DNA of 64,000 bases from Fibrobacterota bacterium. Lineage in GTDB: Bacteria > Fibrobacterota > Chitinivibrionia > Chitinivibrionales > Chitinispirillaceae. The stretch lies in NCBI GenBank assembly GCA_023412475.1, contig JAEYNR010000032.1, forward strand, positions 1 through 64,000, given 5' to 3'. A program made the translations under genes and the position numbers. Positions 28,039 to 36,793 of the stretch are shown here, piece by piece; the stretch's first letter is position 1, and every line of letters starts with the position of its first letter. Under the pieces are notes generated by a model, which ran no database searches, had not been told where the DNA came from, and saw only the letters and a list, made by a program, of their open reading frames with translations.

Positions 28039-29103
28039 TCAGGCAACAGAGGAAGCGATCATGTCTCCAATCTCAGTTGTACTCATTCCCATCTTTCCAG
28101 CAGCAAGACTTTTAATTTTACCTGATGCTAATGCAGAATAGACAGCCTTGTCAATAGAAGTCGCAGCCTCACTTTCTCCCAGCATCTCAAGCATCATCCC
28201 CCCTGCACATATTGCTGCAAGAGGATTAATTACATTTTTCCCAGTGTATTTTGGAGCACTTCCTCCGATAGGTTCAAACATGGATACACCTTCAGGATTT
28301 ATATTCCCGCCTGCAGCAATACCCATTCCACCCTGGATCATCGCTCCCAGATCAGTAATAATATCGCCGAAGAGATTTTCGGTGACAATCACATCGTAAA
28401 ATTCGGGGCTTTTAACCATCCACATGGTGCAGGCATCAACATGATTATAATCCTGCTTGATATCAGTATAATCTTTGTCACCTACTTCTTGAAGGGTGCG
28501 CAGCCACAAATCCCCTGCATGTGTAAGTACATTACATTTATGAACCAGAGTAAGTGTCTTTTTCCTGTTGCGCTTCCTTGTATATTCGTACGCAAAGCGG
28601 ATACACCTTTCCACAACCGGTCTCGAATAAACCATCAGTTGTGTGGCGATCTCATCTTTTGTACCTACCATGCTGGCTCCACCCATTCCAGTATAGATGC
28701 CGCCGGTGTTTTCTCTTATAACAACAAAATCGATATGTTCAGGCCCTTTATCTTTAAGGGGTGTTTCCACATTGGGATAAAGTTTTACTGGCCGTAAATT
28801 TATATACTGATCCAATTCAAAACGCAGTTTCAGCAATATGCCAAGCTCCAGAATTCCAGGCTTTACATCGGGATGTCCAATAGCACCCAGATAGATTGCA
28901 TTGAATTTTTTAAGCTCTTCAATTGCGCTCTGAGGAAGAGTTTCACCAGTACGTTTATAACGCTCCCCGCCAAAATCAAAGCTGGTGAAATTAAATTTCA
29001 ATCCAAATTTTGGGGCAAGTGCCTCAAGCACCTTTACGCCTTCCTGCAGAACTTCCGGCCCGGTGCCATCCCCGGGCATAAGAGCGATATTGTAGGTCTT
29101 CAT
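28039..29103 (-). CDS. leuB: 3-isopropylmalate dehydrogenase
   Basis: Oxidative decarboxylation of 3-isopropylmalate in leucine synthesis (and often methylmalate in the citramalate pathway). The protein has 354 residues. Landmarks are MPGDGTGPEVLQEGVKVLEA, FVVIRENTGGIYTGMGG, the VTENLFGDIITDLGAMIQGG metal/NAD region and EPIGGSAPKYTGKNV. This variant resembles the tartrate/isopropylmalate dehydrogenase subgroup used by several deep-branching phyla. GAGAGG lies upstream of the ATG. Located between leuA and cimA, it may serve both pathways. Confidence 0.93.
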   Translation of the reverse strand: MKTYNIALMPGDGTGPEVLQEGVKVLEALAPKFGLKFNFTSFDFGGERYKRTGETLPQSAIEELKKFNAIYLGAIGHPDVKPGILELGILLKLRFELDQYINLRPVKLYPNVETPLKDKGPEHIDFVVIRENTGGIYTGMGGASMVGTKDEIATQLMVYSRPVVERCIRFAYEYTRKRNRKKTLTLVHKCNVLTHAGDLWLRTLQEVGDKDYTDIKQDYNHVDACTMWMVKSPEFYDVIVTENLFGDIITDLGAMIQGGMGIAAGGNINPEGVSMFEPIGGSAPKYTGKNVINPLAAICAGGMMLEMLGESEAATSIDKAVYSALASGKIKSLAAGKMGMSTTEIGDMIASSVA

Positions 29104-29137
29104 CGTTTTTCCTCTCTTAAGAGTAACTTATTATTAT

Positions 29138-30691
29138 TCATAACGATTCCTTTGGAGGGCCCGGTAATTTACGATTAAATTTTTTCATACGTGCTATTTT
29201 GTTAATGACATCCATATAAGCAAATGCAGATGCCTCCACGATATCTGTACTGGTTCCATTGCCATTGAAAACACCTTCTACAGAACGGGCTACTATCGAT
29301 ACTCTCCCCTGGGCCTCCCGTCCTTCTGTGACCGCTTCCAGATGATATTTTTCGATAGTTAATTTATAACCAACAATTCTGTCTATGGCTTTTGTGGCAG
29401 CATCAACTGCTCCGTCCCCACATGCGGCTTCCTGAAACGACTTACCATCCACAAGAATACGAGCAGTCGCAGTAGGCACTGTACCTCTCCCACTTGCAAC
29501 GTTGAGGTATTCCAATATATAGATGTCCTTAAAATCTTCACTGCTTTTTGATTCCATCAAAGCAATAAGGTCATCATCGTAAACTCTGCCCTTTTTGTCA
29601 GCCAGTACCTTAAACTTTTCATAAAACTGGGAATTTTCCATCTCTTTCTCGCTGTATCCCAGATACAGCAAGCGGCTTCTAACCATATGACTTCCGGATC
29701 TTCCTGTAAGATTCATCCGGTTTTCTTTGAGTCCGATAGATTGTGGAGTCATGATCTCGTATGTCTTTTTTGCTTTCAGCACTCCATCCTGATGAATTCC
29801 CGAGGAGTGTGAGAAAGCATTACTTCCCACAATCGCTTTATTGGGCTGCACTGGCATATTGCAGATGTCTTTGACAAGCTTGCTGGTGCGCATTATTTCA
29901 CTGGTATTCACATCTGTCTGTAAATGGAACAGATCCTGTCTTACCTTTAAAGCCATCACTATTTCTTCCAGCGCAGCATTTCCAGCCCGTTCTCCTATTC
30001 CATTTACAGTGCACTCAATCTGTCTAACCCCGTGAGAAACAGCGGTTAAAGAATTTGCTGTAGCCATTCCCAAATCATTATGACAATGTACCGATAAGAC
30101 TGCTTTATCGATATTGGGAACCCTGTTGAACAATTGATCAATGATTCCTGCGAAGTGTTCCGGAGTTGTATACCCTACAGTATCAGGGATGTTTATGGTA
30201 CTGGCACCCGCCTCAATAGCCTGTTCAACTATACGGCATAGAAAATCCACACCTGTTCTTCCAGCATCTTCCGCAGAAAATTCGACATCATCGCAGTTGC
30301 GTCTTGCCATACGCACGTGAGTTTTCACCATCTCAATGACATCTTCTTCACTTTTGCGCAGTTTCTTTTCGGTGTGTATTGCCGAGGTACCAATAAAAGT
30401 ATGAATCCTGGGGCGTTTGGCGCCTTTCAAGGCTTTGGCGCAAGCCGTAATATCCTTTTCTACGGCCCTGGCAAGACCACAAATGATTGGTCCTTCAATT
30501 TCGCGGGCAATAGTGGAAACCGACTCAAAATCACCAGGTGAAGAGACCGGAAAGCCTGCTTCTATCACACCAACATTGAGCCTGGCCAATTGACGGGCAA
30601 TCCTCAGCTTCTGATCAACTGACAAACTGGCAATGAGTGCCTGTTCACCATCACGTAATGTTGTATCAAAAATCAGAATTTTATTTTTCAT
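29138..30691 (-). CDS. leuA: 2-isopropylmalate synthase
   Basis: First committed step of leucine synthesis (2-ketoisovalerate plus acetyl-CoA). The 517 residues are those of the long bacterial form. Landmarks are FDTTLRDGEQALIASLSVDQ, VEFSAEDAGRTGVDFL, VHCHNDLGMATANSL, VNGIGERAGNAALEE, NAFSHSSGIHQDGVLK and a C-terminal regulatory domain ending VINKIARMKKF. There is little Shine-Dalgarno sequence before the ATG. An intrinsic terminator hairpin sits 14 bases upstream, so expression may differ from the ilv part of the operon. Confidence 0.96.
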   Translation of the reverse strand: MKNKILIFDTTLRDGEQALIASLSVDQKLRIARQLARLNVGVIEAGFPVSSPGDFESVSTIAREIEGPIICGLARAVEKDITACAKALKGAKRPRIHTFIGTSAIHTEKKLRKSEEDVIEMVKTHVRMARRNCDDVEFSAEDAGRTGVDFLCRIVEQAIEAGASTINIPDTVGYTTPEHFAGIIDQLFNRVPNIDKAVLSVHCHNDLGMATANSLTAVSHGVRQIECTVNGIGERAGNAALEEIVMALKVRQDLFHLQTDVNTSEIMRTSKLVKDICNMPVQPNKAIVGSNAFSHSSGIHQDGVLKAKKTYEIMTPQSIGLKENRMNLTGRSGSHMVRSRLLYLGYSEKEMENSQFYEKFKVLADKKGRVYDDDLIALMESKSSEDFKDIYILEYLNVASGRGTVPTATARILVDGKSFQEAACGDGAVDAATKAIDRIVGYKLTIEKYHLEAVTEGREAQGRVSIVARSVEGVFNGNGTSTDIVEASAFAYMDVINKIARMKKFNRKLPGPPKESL

Positions 30692-30695
30692 AAAA

Positions 30696-30729
30696 ACTTA
30701 AAAATGCACTCTCTATTATAGAGAGTGCA
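30696..30729 (-). terminator. Intra-operon terminator between ilvC and leuA
   Basis: TGCACTCTCTA (30705-30715) and TAGAGAGTGCA (30719-30729) pair perfectly over 11 bp with a three-base loop. On the minus strand the stem is followed by TTTTTAAGTTTTT and then the leuA ATG. All features of a rho-independent terminator are present inside the operon. Confidence 0.78.
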
Positions 30730-30742
30730 AAAACAATATTGG

Positions 30743-31843
30743 TCAATTTCCCTTACGTCCGGAAACGCCTTTGGTGGATTTGGTAATCTCCTTGGCTTTT
30801 TCCTTTGGTCGCAAGCTTCTGGCAGCCTTACCGGCAAGCCACATTTCGGATTCTCCCATTTTTGAGAGCTCTTTATCCAGCAGTTCTTTATAGTTTGACT
30901 TACCACAGGAAGTGAGCACCCGTTTTGTTTCTTTACCGCTTTTAACTGATTCATAGAGTTCTTTGAAAACCGGCAGAGTAGCTTTTTTGAACTTTGGTTT
31001 CCAGTCAAGAGCACCCCGCTGAGCAGTTGCAGAGCAGTTTGTATACATCCAGTCCATTCCGTTTTCATCCACGAGTCTGATAAGGCTCTGTGTAAGCTCT
31101 TCAACAGTTTCGTTAAAGGCTTCAGATGGGCTGTGACCATTCTTTCTTAAAACGTCGTACTGGGCTTCCATAATTCCAGCAAGTGCACCCATCAACACTC
31201 CACGTTCCCCTGTCAGATCACTGTAAACTTCTTTTTCGAAAGTAGTTTCAAACAGATATCCTGAACCTACTCCAATTCCCAAAGCAATACAACGTTCTCT
31301 GGCCTTGCCGGTAGCATCCTGAAAAACTGCGAAACTTGAATTGATTCCTGCACCAGAGAGGAAATTACGACGGACATTCAGTCCACTTCCCTTTGGAGCC
31401 ACAAGGATGACATCCACATCTTCCGGAGGAACAATTTTAGTCAAATTCTTATAGACAATAGAGAAGCCGTGCGAGAAATAAAGGGCATCGCCTGGTTTGA
31501 GATTTTTTTTGACGGTTCGCCAAATAGACATCTGTGCAGCATCGGAAACCAGCATCTGAACAATAGTTGCCCTTTCAACAGCCTCTTCTATATCGAAAAG
31601 GGTTTTTCCAGGTACCCAGCCATCCTTTACAGCGCGATCCCAGTCTTTTTTAAAAGATTTGGCCTGACCAACAATAACATTGAAGCCATTATCTTTGAGG
31701 TTAAGTCCCTGAGCAGGTCCCTGAACACCATAACCGATAATTGCGATGGTTTCTTTTTTTAGGGTTGTGCGTGCTTTAGCGAGAGAAAATTCTTTTCGCG
31801 TAATCACTTCTTCCGGTACACCGCCGAAATCGATAATTGCCAT
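30743..31843 (-). CDS. ilvC: Ketol-acid reductoisomerase
   Basis: NADPH-dependent isomeroreduction of acetolactate and acetohydroxybutyrate in Val/Ile/Leu synthesis. The N-terminal Rossmann motif is IAIIGYGVQGPAQGLNLKDN, with VAPKGSGLNVRRNF and the metal site in DLTGERGVLMGALAGIMEAQ. The 366 residues have a basic, possibly unstructured C-terminal tail (KEKAKEITKSTKGVSGRKGN) beyond the usual end. The GxGxxG-like loop and AQGLNL fit the variant seen in Bacteroidetes and relatives. AGGAG is present nine bases before the ATG. Confidence 0.95.
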   Translation of the reverse strand: MAIIDFGGVPEEVITRKEFSLAKARTTLKKETIAIIGYGVQGPAQGLNLKDNGFNVIVGQAKSFKKDWDRAVKDGWVPGKTLFDIEEAVERATIVQMLVSDAAQMSIWRTVKKNLKPGDALYFSHGFSIVYKNLTKIVPPEDVDVILVAPKGSGLNVRRNFLSGAGINSSFAVFQDATGKARERCIALGIGVGSGYLFETTFEKEVYSDLTGERGVLMGALAGIMEAQYDVLRKNGHSPSEAFNETVEELTQSLIRLVDENGMDWMYTNCSATAQRGALDWKPKFKKATLPVFKELYESVKSGKETKRVLTSCGKSNYKELLDKELSKMGESEMWLAGKAARSLRPKEKAKEITKSTKGVSGRKGN

Positions 31844-31927
31844 CTTTACAGGCTCCTTTTAAAAAAGTGAAAAATTTATAACGCTGGAAAGTTCTTCTAC
31901 ACCTGCCAAGAGCTCCCCTGAGCGCGA

Positions 31928-32413
31928 CTACTTTCTGGTTTGTCCAATAGCAATTGTACCGGAGCGTACAATTTCCTTTATCCCATAAGGTTTTATCATA
32001 TTGATAAAATCGTTTATTATGCTTCTTGTACCCATCATTTCAAAAGTAATAGATGACGGAGCAACAGATGCTACCTTTGCCCCGAAAATGGTTCCTAATC
32101 CTACCATTTCGTGACGATTGGAATGGTTGGAATCGATTTTCACCAGCACCATCTCCCGTTCCACAACCGGTTCTCCCTGAAAGTCAATAACCTTGATCAC
32201 ATCGATCAGTCGATTGAGCTGTTTTATGATCTGCTCAAGAATGGTCTCTTCTCCATCGACAACTATAGTCATACGGGAAACTGTGGAATCATCTGTTTCT
32301 GCCACAGTCAAACTGGAGATATTATAACCTCTGCTGGAAAATAACCCCGAGATCCGGGAAAGCGTTCCACTGTTATTTTCAACCAATACTGAAATCGTAT
32401 GTATACTCATCAT
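31928..32413 (-). CDS. ilvN: Acetolactate synthase small (regulatory) subunit
   Basis: Valine-responsive regulatory subunit of acetohydroxyacid synthase. The 161 residues hold an N-terminal ACT domain (ISVLVENNSGTLSRISGLFS, RGYNISSLTVAETDD) and the C-terminal ALS_ss_C part. Two adjacent ATG codons overlap the ilvB stop (ATGATGA), with GGAGGG inside the end of ilvB, so translation is coupled to ilvB. Confidence 0.95.
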   Translation of the reverse strand: MMSIHTISVLVENNSGTLSRISGLFSSRGYNISSLTVAETDDSTVSRMTIVVDGEETILEQIIKQLNRLIDVIKVIDFQGEPVVEREMVLVKIDSNHSNRHEMVGLGTIFGAKVASVAPSSITFEMMGTRSIINDFINMIKPYGIKEIVRSGTIAIGQTRK

Positions 32414-34137
32414 CCCTCCAGAATTTCATCAAGGGGTTTTCCTGCCGGAACCATAGGAAACACATTCTCCTCTGGTGCAACTAAAAATTCCATAAGTGCA
32501 GGCCCCTTCACTGCCAACCCTTCCTTCAACACTCTTGATACCTGATCCGGCTTGTCAGTCCTGAAAGCAGCAATATTATAACTTTTTGCCAACGCCACAA
32601 AATCAGGCACATATTGTTTTTGACATTTCTGTGTTCCCACACATTGATTGCAGAGAGTACCACCCCGCAAACAGGTCGAGCTGTAACGCTTATTATGGAA
32701 GAGCTCCTGCCACTGTCTTACCATTCCCAGATAGGAGTTGTTTAAAATTACAATTTTTACCGGAATATTATTCAGGGATAAAGTGGCAAGTTCCTGAATA
32801 TTCATCTGAATTGAACCATCACCTGCAATGTCAATTACCGGTATCTGCGGATAGGCAACCGCAGCACCCATTGCAGCCGGTAAACCATATCCCATGGTTC
32901 CAAGACCACCCGAAGTAAGCAGTGTCCTAGGTTTGTCAAAGAGGTAATACTGCGCAGTCCACATCTGGTGCTGCCCCACCTCAGTGGCGATAATTGCATT
33001 TTCGCCAGTTTCTTTGTAAACCGCTTCAATAACTGCCTGAGGCTTTATTATCTCCGATGAATCGGTGTAATTAAAAAGTTTCTTACCTTTCCACCTCATC
33101 ACCGTTTCATTCCACTGATCTGCATTTCTTGGCAGAATAACTTTATTCAATTCGAGCAGTATTTTTTTGGCATCACCTACAACCGGAATATCTACCTTAA
33201 TTATCTTGGAGATTGCAGCCGGATCTATGTCCATATGAATAATGTCTGCCTGGGGAGCAAACTCTGCAACATAACCGGTTACCCGATCGTCAAAACGAGC
33301 ACCTATGGAGATGATAAGATCACACTCCTGAATTGCAAAATTAGCCGCCTTTGCTCCATGCATCCCCGGCATTCCAATAAAAAGCGGATGAGTGCCTGGA
33401 AAACATCCCAGCCCCATTAAAGAGGTAGTAACAGGAATGTTGGTAAATTCTGCAAGTTTAAGAAGCTCCTCATAAGCTCCTGAATGATTTATTCCGCCTC
33501 CGGCAAAGATTACCGGTTTCTTTGCTTTTGAAATGGCTTCAGCAGCCTTGTGTATCTGGCGGAAATGCCCGTTTGTATTTGGTTTGTAACTGCGCATCGA
33601 CACAGTTTCTGGATAAGAATATTTTTCTGCTACCGCTCTGGAAACATCAACGGGTATATCAACCAGTACCGGTCCGGGTCTTCCTGTGTTTGCAATATGA
33701 AATGCCTGTTTTAAAATGCTTGGCAGCTCATCGATGGACTTGACTAAAAAGTTATGTTTGGTAATCGGCCTGCTGATTCCAACCACATCAGCTTCCTGGA
33801 AAGCATCTGTACCCAGAAGAGAGCTCGAAACCTGTCCGGTGATAGCCACCACAGGTATGGAATCAAGATAGGCTGTTGCGATTCCTGTCATTATATTGGT
33901 TGCACCCGGTCCTGAAGTGGCCAGGCATACTCCAACTTTACCTGTAGCCCTAGCATATCCATCTGCAGCATGAGCAGCAGCCTGTTCGTGTCTTGTCAAT
34001 ACGAAAGCTATTTCTCTGGTATCATACAAAACATCAAAAATAGGGATGACAGTGCCGCCGGGATAACCAAATACAACTTCAACCCCTTCTTTTTTTAAAG
34101 CATCTATAAGAATCTGTGCGCCTGTTAGCTTCAACAT
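32410..34137 (-). CDS. ilvB: Acetolactate synthase large (catalytic) subunit with a cysteine-rich insert
   Basis: ThDP-dependent condensation of two pyruvates, or pyruvate and 2-ketobutyrate. The 575 residues include the catalytic Glu in TRHEQAAAHAADGYARATG, FQEADVVGISRPITKHNF, and the ThDP motif GDGSIQMNIQELATL followed by NN. In the usually smooth segment between RYSS and VPDFV there is an insert with four cysteines, CLRGGTLCNQCVGTQKC (Cys489, 496, 499, 505), a possible metal site. The first gene of the operon, with GGAGG before the ATG, it lies downstream of an attenuator-like leader. Confidence 0.95.
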   Translation of the reverse strand: MLKLTGAQILIDALKKEGVEVVFGYPGGTVIPIFDVLYDTREIAFVLTRHEQAAAHAADGYARATGKVGVCLATSGPGATNIMTGIATAYLDSIPVVAITGQVSSSLLGTDAFQEADVVGISRPITKHNFLVKSIDELPSILKQAFHIANTGRPGPVLVDIPVDVSRAVAEKYSYPETVSMRSYKPNTNGHFRQIHKAAEAISKAKKPVIFAGGGINHSGAYEELLKLAEFTNIPVTTSLMGLGCFPGTHPLFIGMPGMHGAKAANFAIQECDLIISIGARFDDRVTGYVAEFAPQADIIHMDIDPAAISKIIKVDIPVVGDAKKILLELNKVILPRNADQWNETVMRWKGKKLFNYTDSSEIIKPQAVIEAVYKETGENAIIATEVGQHQMWTAQYYLFDKPRTLLTSGGLGTMGYGLPAAMGAAVAYPQIPVIDIAGDGSIQMNIQELATLSLNNIPVKIVILNNSYLGMVRQWQELFHNKRYSSTCLRGGTLCNQCVGTQKCQKQYVPDFVALAKSYNIAAFRTDKPDQVSRVLKEGLAVKGPALMEFLVAPEENVFPMVPAGKPLDEILEG

Positions 34138-34243
34138 GTCCTCCGTGATATAGTCCGCTGCATTTACTTATAATCCTCACCACACCGAAACAGCTGACTA
34201 AAATACGACCTTTTACCCCAACAATCAAGAATTAAGTATGTTT

Positions 34244-34324
34244 AAAACACGAAAAGGCCCGTTTCCTCTGAGAGAAACGGGCCTGAAAATCTTTACTTAT
34301 TCTGATCTTAAAAACCCGTTTCCC
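34244..34324 (-). promoter_or_regulatory. Transcription attenuator of the ilv-leu operon
   Basis: On the minus strand, GGGAAACGGG (34315-34324), at the end of the leader peptide gene, can pair with CCCGTTTC in the 5' arm of a terminator. The terminator is GGCCCGTTTCTCT (34271-34283) paired with AGAGGAAACGGGCC (34256-34269), followed by TTTTCGTGTTTT (34244-34255). The two foldings exclude each other, as in classical amino-acid attenuators. A weaker upstream CCGTT (34368-34372) could protect the antiterminator arm. Confidence 0.8.
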
Positions 34325-34412
34325 TTTGTCCCGGTATAAAAATAATGACACCCGTAATCCCGGCGAGAACGGTTACTGAAAAAATTGAAGATGTCAGATT
34401 TCTTGTGTTCAT
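34308..34412 (-). CDS. Putative leader peptide of the ilv-leu operon, rich in Ile/Val/Leu
   Basis: A 34-codon open frame, MNTRNLTSSIFSVTVLAG followed by ITGVIIFIPGQRETGF. It has six Ile, three Val and two Leu, including the run VIIFI close to the stop. The stop lies 25 bases before the 5' arm of the terminator hairpin, and the last codons contain the antiterminator arm. A ribosome stalling at Ile/Val codons would leave that arm free. No strong Shine-Dalgarno is visible. A possible promoter (TTGCTT, 17 bases, TATTTA) lies at 34424-34452. Assignment rests on composition, position and RNA pairing. Confidence 0.75.
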   Translation of the reverse strand: MNTRNLTSSIFSVTVLAGITGVIIFIPGQRETGF

Positions 34413-34466
34413 GATTTAAAATGTAAATATTTGCAGAAAAAAAAGCAAGCAATTCCTCTTCAGATC

Positions 34467-35492
34467 CTAATCCGACGATTTGACCAGCTCCAACAATCCC
34501 TTAATTACCAGATCCGAACCAATTGCTTTCATACACCCTCTGTTTATTAAACAGAGGTTTCCGCCATGCGCATGACAAGGCCGGCATAAAAAAAATGACT
34601 CAAAGACTTTAAATGACGGCTCCCCCTGAGGATAAAAACCCCAGTGGCGGGTTGTGGGCCCATAAATTATGCCAGTCCTTACACCACAAGCCCGTGCAAG
34701 ATGAGATAAACCGGTGTCATTACCCAGTGCCAAAGAACACTTCTTTAAAAAGCATCCACATTCGTAAAGAGACAGCTTTCCTGCAAGAGAAAAACATCGA
34801 TTTCCTGTCAACCTTGCCATCTCCTCTGCTTCCTTCATTTCCTGGGGGCCACCCAGAATGCACACATCCCAGCCCTTTACAAGAAAATATTGTCCCACGT
34901 TTACAAAACGGTCCTGAGGCCATTGCTTGTTTTTCCACGCAGCAAAAGGTATCAGGGCAATTATCGGACGAATTATCTCCCCAGTGTGTGTCTGCTCCCT
35001 GATATGCTCAGGCAATACAGAGGTATTAAAAAACAACTGGCAGGATTGTGGTTTTGAAACATCATAGCCGATTCCAGCCGCAGCAAGATACCTGACCACC
35101 ACCATATCTTTTTCAGAATATTTACCGGTACGGGTTATAAGCCTTAATGCCCTCTTCAGATATGGTTTAGCAAAGGTACCCACCTTTTTCTTTTGCCTTA
35201 TAAGTGCCAGAAACGCTTTGCTTTTTTGGTTGTTCTGCAGATCAATCACCAGATCCCAGCTCTTCTGTAACAACCCACAATCAACCGCATTTCCCTTTTT
35301 AGAAACACCGCATACTCTGTAAAGCCTATGGTCATCTTTAAAAAGCTCTGTATACTGCGGATCAGTAACAAAGGTTATTTCTGAATCACAATAACAACTC
35401 TTTAATGCTGCAAATAAAGCAGACACCAAAACCACATCCCCCATTGAAGAGAATCGTATTATTAAAATCTTTTCCGGGTTCGATTCAATCAT
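34467..35492 (-). CDS. Glycosyltransferase family 9 (heptosyltransferase-like)
   Basis: Transfers a sugar, typically ADP-heptose, onto LPS core at the inner leaflet. N-terminal ILIIRFSSMGDVVLVSALFA is the GT9 opening; the C-terminal half shows IALIPFAAWKNKQWPQDRF, CILGGPQEMKEAEEMA and ALGNDTGLSHLARACGV, where the nucleotide-sugar Asp lies. About 341 residues from the ATG at 35492; a GTG six codons earlier is also possible. The C-terminus has a cluster of cysteines (FLCRPCHAHGGNLC, then RGC) common in GT9 proteins. It supports an LPS-bearing outer membrane. Confidence 0.9.
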   Translation of the reverse strand: MIESNPEKILIIRFSSMGDVVLVSALFAALKSCYCDSEITFVTDPQYTELFKDDHRLYRVCGVSKKGNAVDCGLLQKSWDLVIDLQNNQKSKAFLALIRQKKKVGTFAKPYLKRALRLITRTGKYSEKDMVVVRYLAAAGIGYDVSKPQSCQLFFNTSVLPEHIREQTHTGEIIRPIIALIPFAAWKNKQWPQDRFVNVGQYFLVKGWDVCILGGPQEMKEAEEMARLTGNRCFSLAGKLSLYECGCFLKKCSLALGNDTGLSHLARACGVRTGIIYGPTTRHWGFYPQGEPSFKVFESFFLCRPCHAHGGNLCLINRGCMKAIGSDLVIKGLLELVKSSD

Positions 35493-35643
35493 TATCTTTA
35501 AACTATCCACAATCAGTGGTACAATAATATTTTATAGTGATGGTTACCTTAGCTACAGCACTTCCAATCTGCATAAAAATGCATAAATTTAGTAACCAGA
35601 CCAGCAAATATAGAACATTCCTTTAACCAGGGTAAACGGGTAT

Positions 35644-36744
35644 ATGACCAATCTGCAGCCAGACAACCCAAATATGCGCCACATGAAGCTAAACGACCCG
35701 ATCCAGAATCCTTATAAACAACAGGATGTCCCGATGCCTTCTCCTGGGGATAAGATCGGAGCCGGTAAAGTTCAGCTATTAATAGGCGAAGGCGGAAGTG
35801 CTACTATTTACAAGGTCTGGCACGAAGGGCTTGAAGTCGTACGCGCAGCAAAAGTCCTAAAAAAATTTTCCGATAAAGAAGCTCGCGAAAGATTTCTCAC
35901 CGAAGCCAAAATCATGGCCGATCTTCATCACCCTAATATTGTGGATATCCATAACATCGGCAACATTGACCAGCAAATCCCATTTCTTGAGATGGAATTT
36001 GTAGATGGTGTTTCTATCCGGAACCTTCTAGCACAAAGCAATCGTCTCCCTATGGCAGTAGCCCTCTCTGTAGGCTACTTTGTCTGTCAGGCTCTGCATT
36101 ATGCCCACACAAAGGATTACACTTTATACGGCAAGGTTTATCACGGACTCATCCACAGAGATATTAAGCCAGACAATATCATCATCTCAAAAAATGGGAT
36201 AGTCAAACTGATGGATTTTGGAATTGCGCGCCCCAGTGAAGTAAGCCTGCACACTGTAGGAGCTAAAATCATGGGAACACTTGTTTACCTCAGCCCCGAA
36301 CAGCTAAATGGCAAACCTCTTGATCACAGAAGTGATATCTTTTCATTAGGTACAGTTCTCTACGAAATGCTATGCGGAGCTCGCTGTTTTCCACAAAAAA
36401 CCCTTACCGAACTGGTCCAGAAAAAAACCAAAGGACAGTACAAACCTATAGATTCCTATGACCTGCCATTTCCTAAGGAACTTATTTGTTGCATTGAGAA
36501 AAGCATGGCCCTTGAACCTCACGAACGATTTAACAGTATCGCAGATTTCGGGCATGGACTCTTCGCGATTCTTCGGAAAATTTCCGACAGAGCCCCGCAG
36601 GACCTGATTTGCCGTTATATGAGCAACCCTCTAAGCATACCAGTATGGAAACCGCCAAAAAAGACCTCTACCAAACTACTGATCTCTATTGGTGGGGTAG
36701 TCCTGGCAGCCGCTGCGGCAACAATAATGATGCTTATGAAATAG
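35644..36744 (+). CDS. Membrane-anchored serine/threonine protein kinase (Hanks type)
   Basis: A 366-residue protein. The kinase domain spans about residues 40-315, with the Gly loop IGEGGSATIY, Lys in RAAKVLKKF, catalytic loop HRDIKPDN (His171, Asp173), DFGIARP (Asp191) and GTLVYLSPEQL. All catalytic residues are present. The last ~20 residues (LLISIGGVVLAAAAATIMML) form one membrane helix with almost nothing outside, so there is no PASTA or sensor ectodomain. The target is unknown. It is divergent from the GT9 gene and convergent with an M23 peptidase gene. Confidence 0.93.
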   Translation: MTNLQPDNPNMRHMKLNDPIQNPYKQQDVPMPSPGDKIGAGKVQLLIGEGGSATIYKVWHEGLEVVRAAKVLKKFSDKEARERFLTEAKIMADLHHPNIVDIHNIGNIDQQIPFLEMEFVDGVSIRNLLAQSNRLPMAVALSVGYFVCQALHYAHTKDYTLYGKVYHGLIHRDIKPDNIIISKNGIVKLMDFGIARPSEVSLHTVGAKIMGTLVYLSPEQLNGKPLDHRSDIFSLGTVLYEMLCGARCFPQKTLTELVQKKTKGQYKPIDSYDLPFPKELICCIEKSMALEPHERFNSIADFGHGLFAILRKISDRAPQDLICRYMSNPLSIPVWKPPKKTSTKLLISIGGVVLAAAAATIMMLMK

Positions 36745-36793
36745 AAAGAAGTTGAAACCACACTGATCTTCAGAGACATTTTGCACTAAAAGA

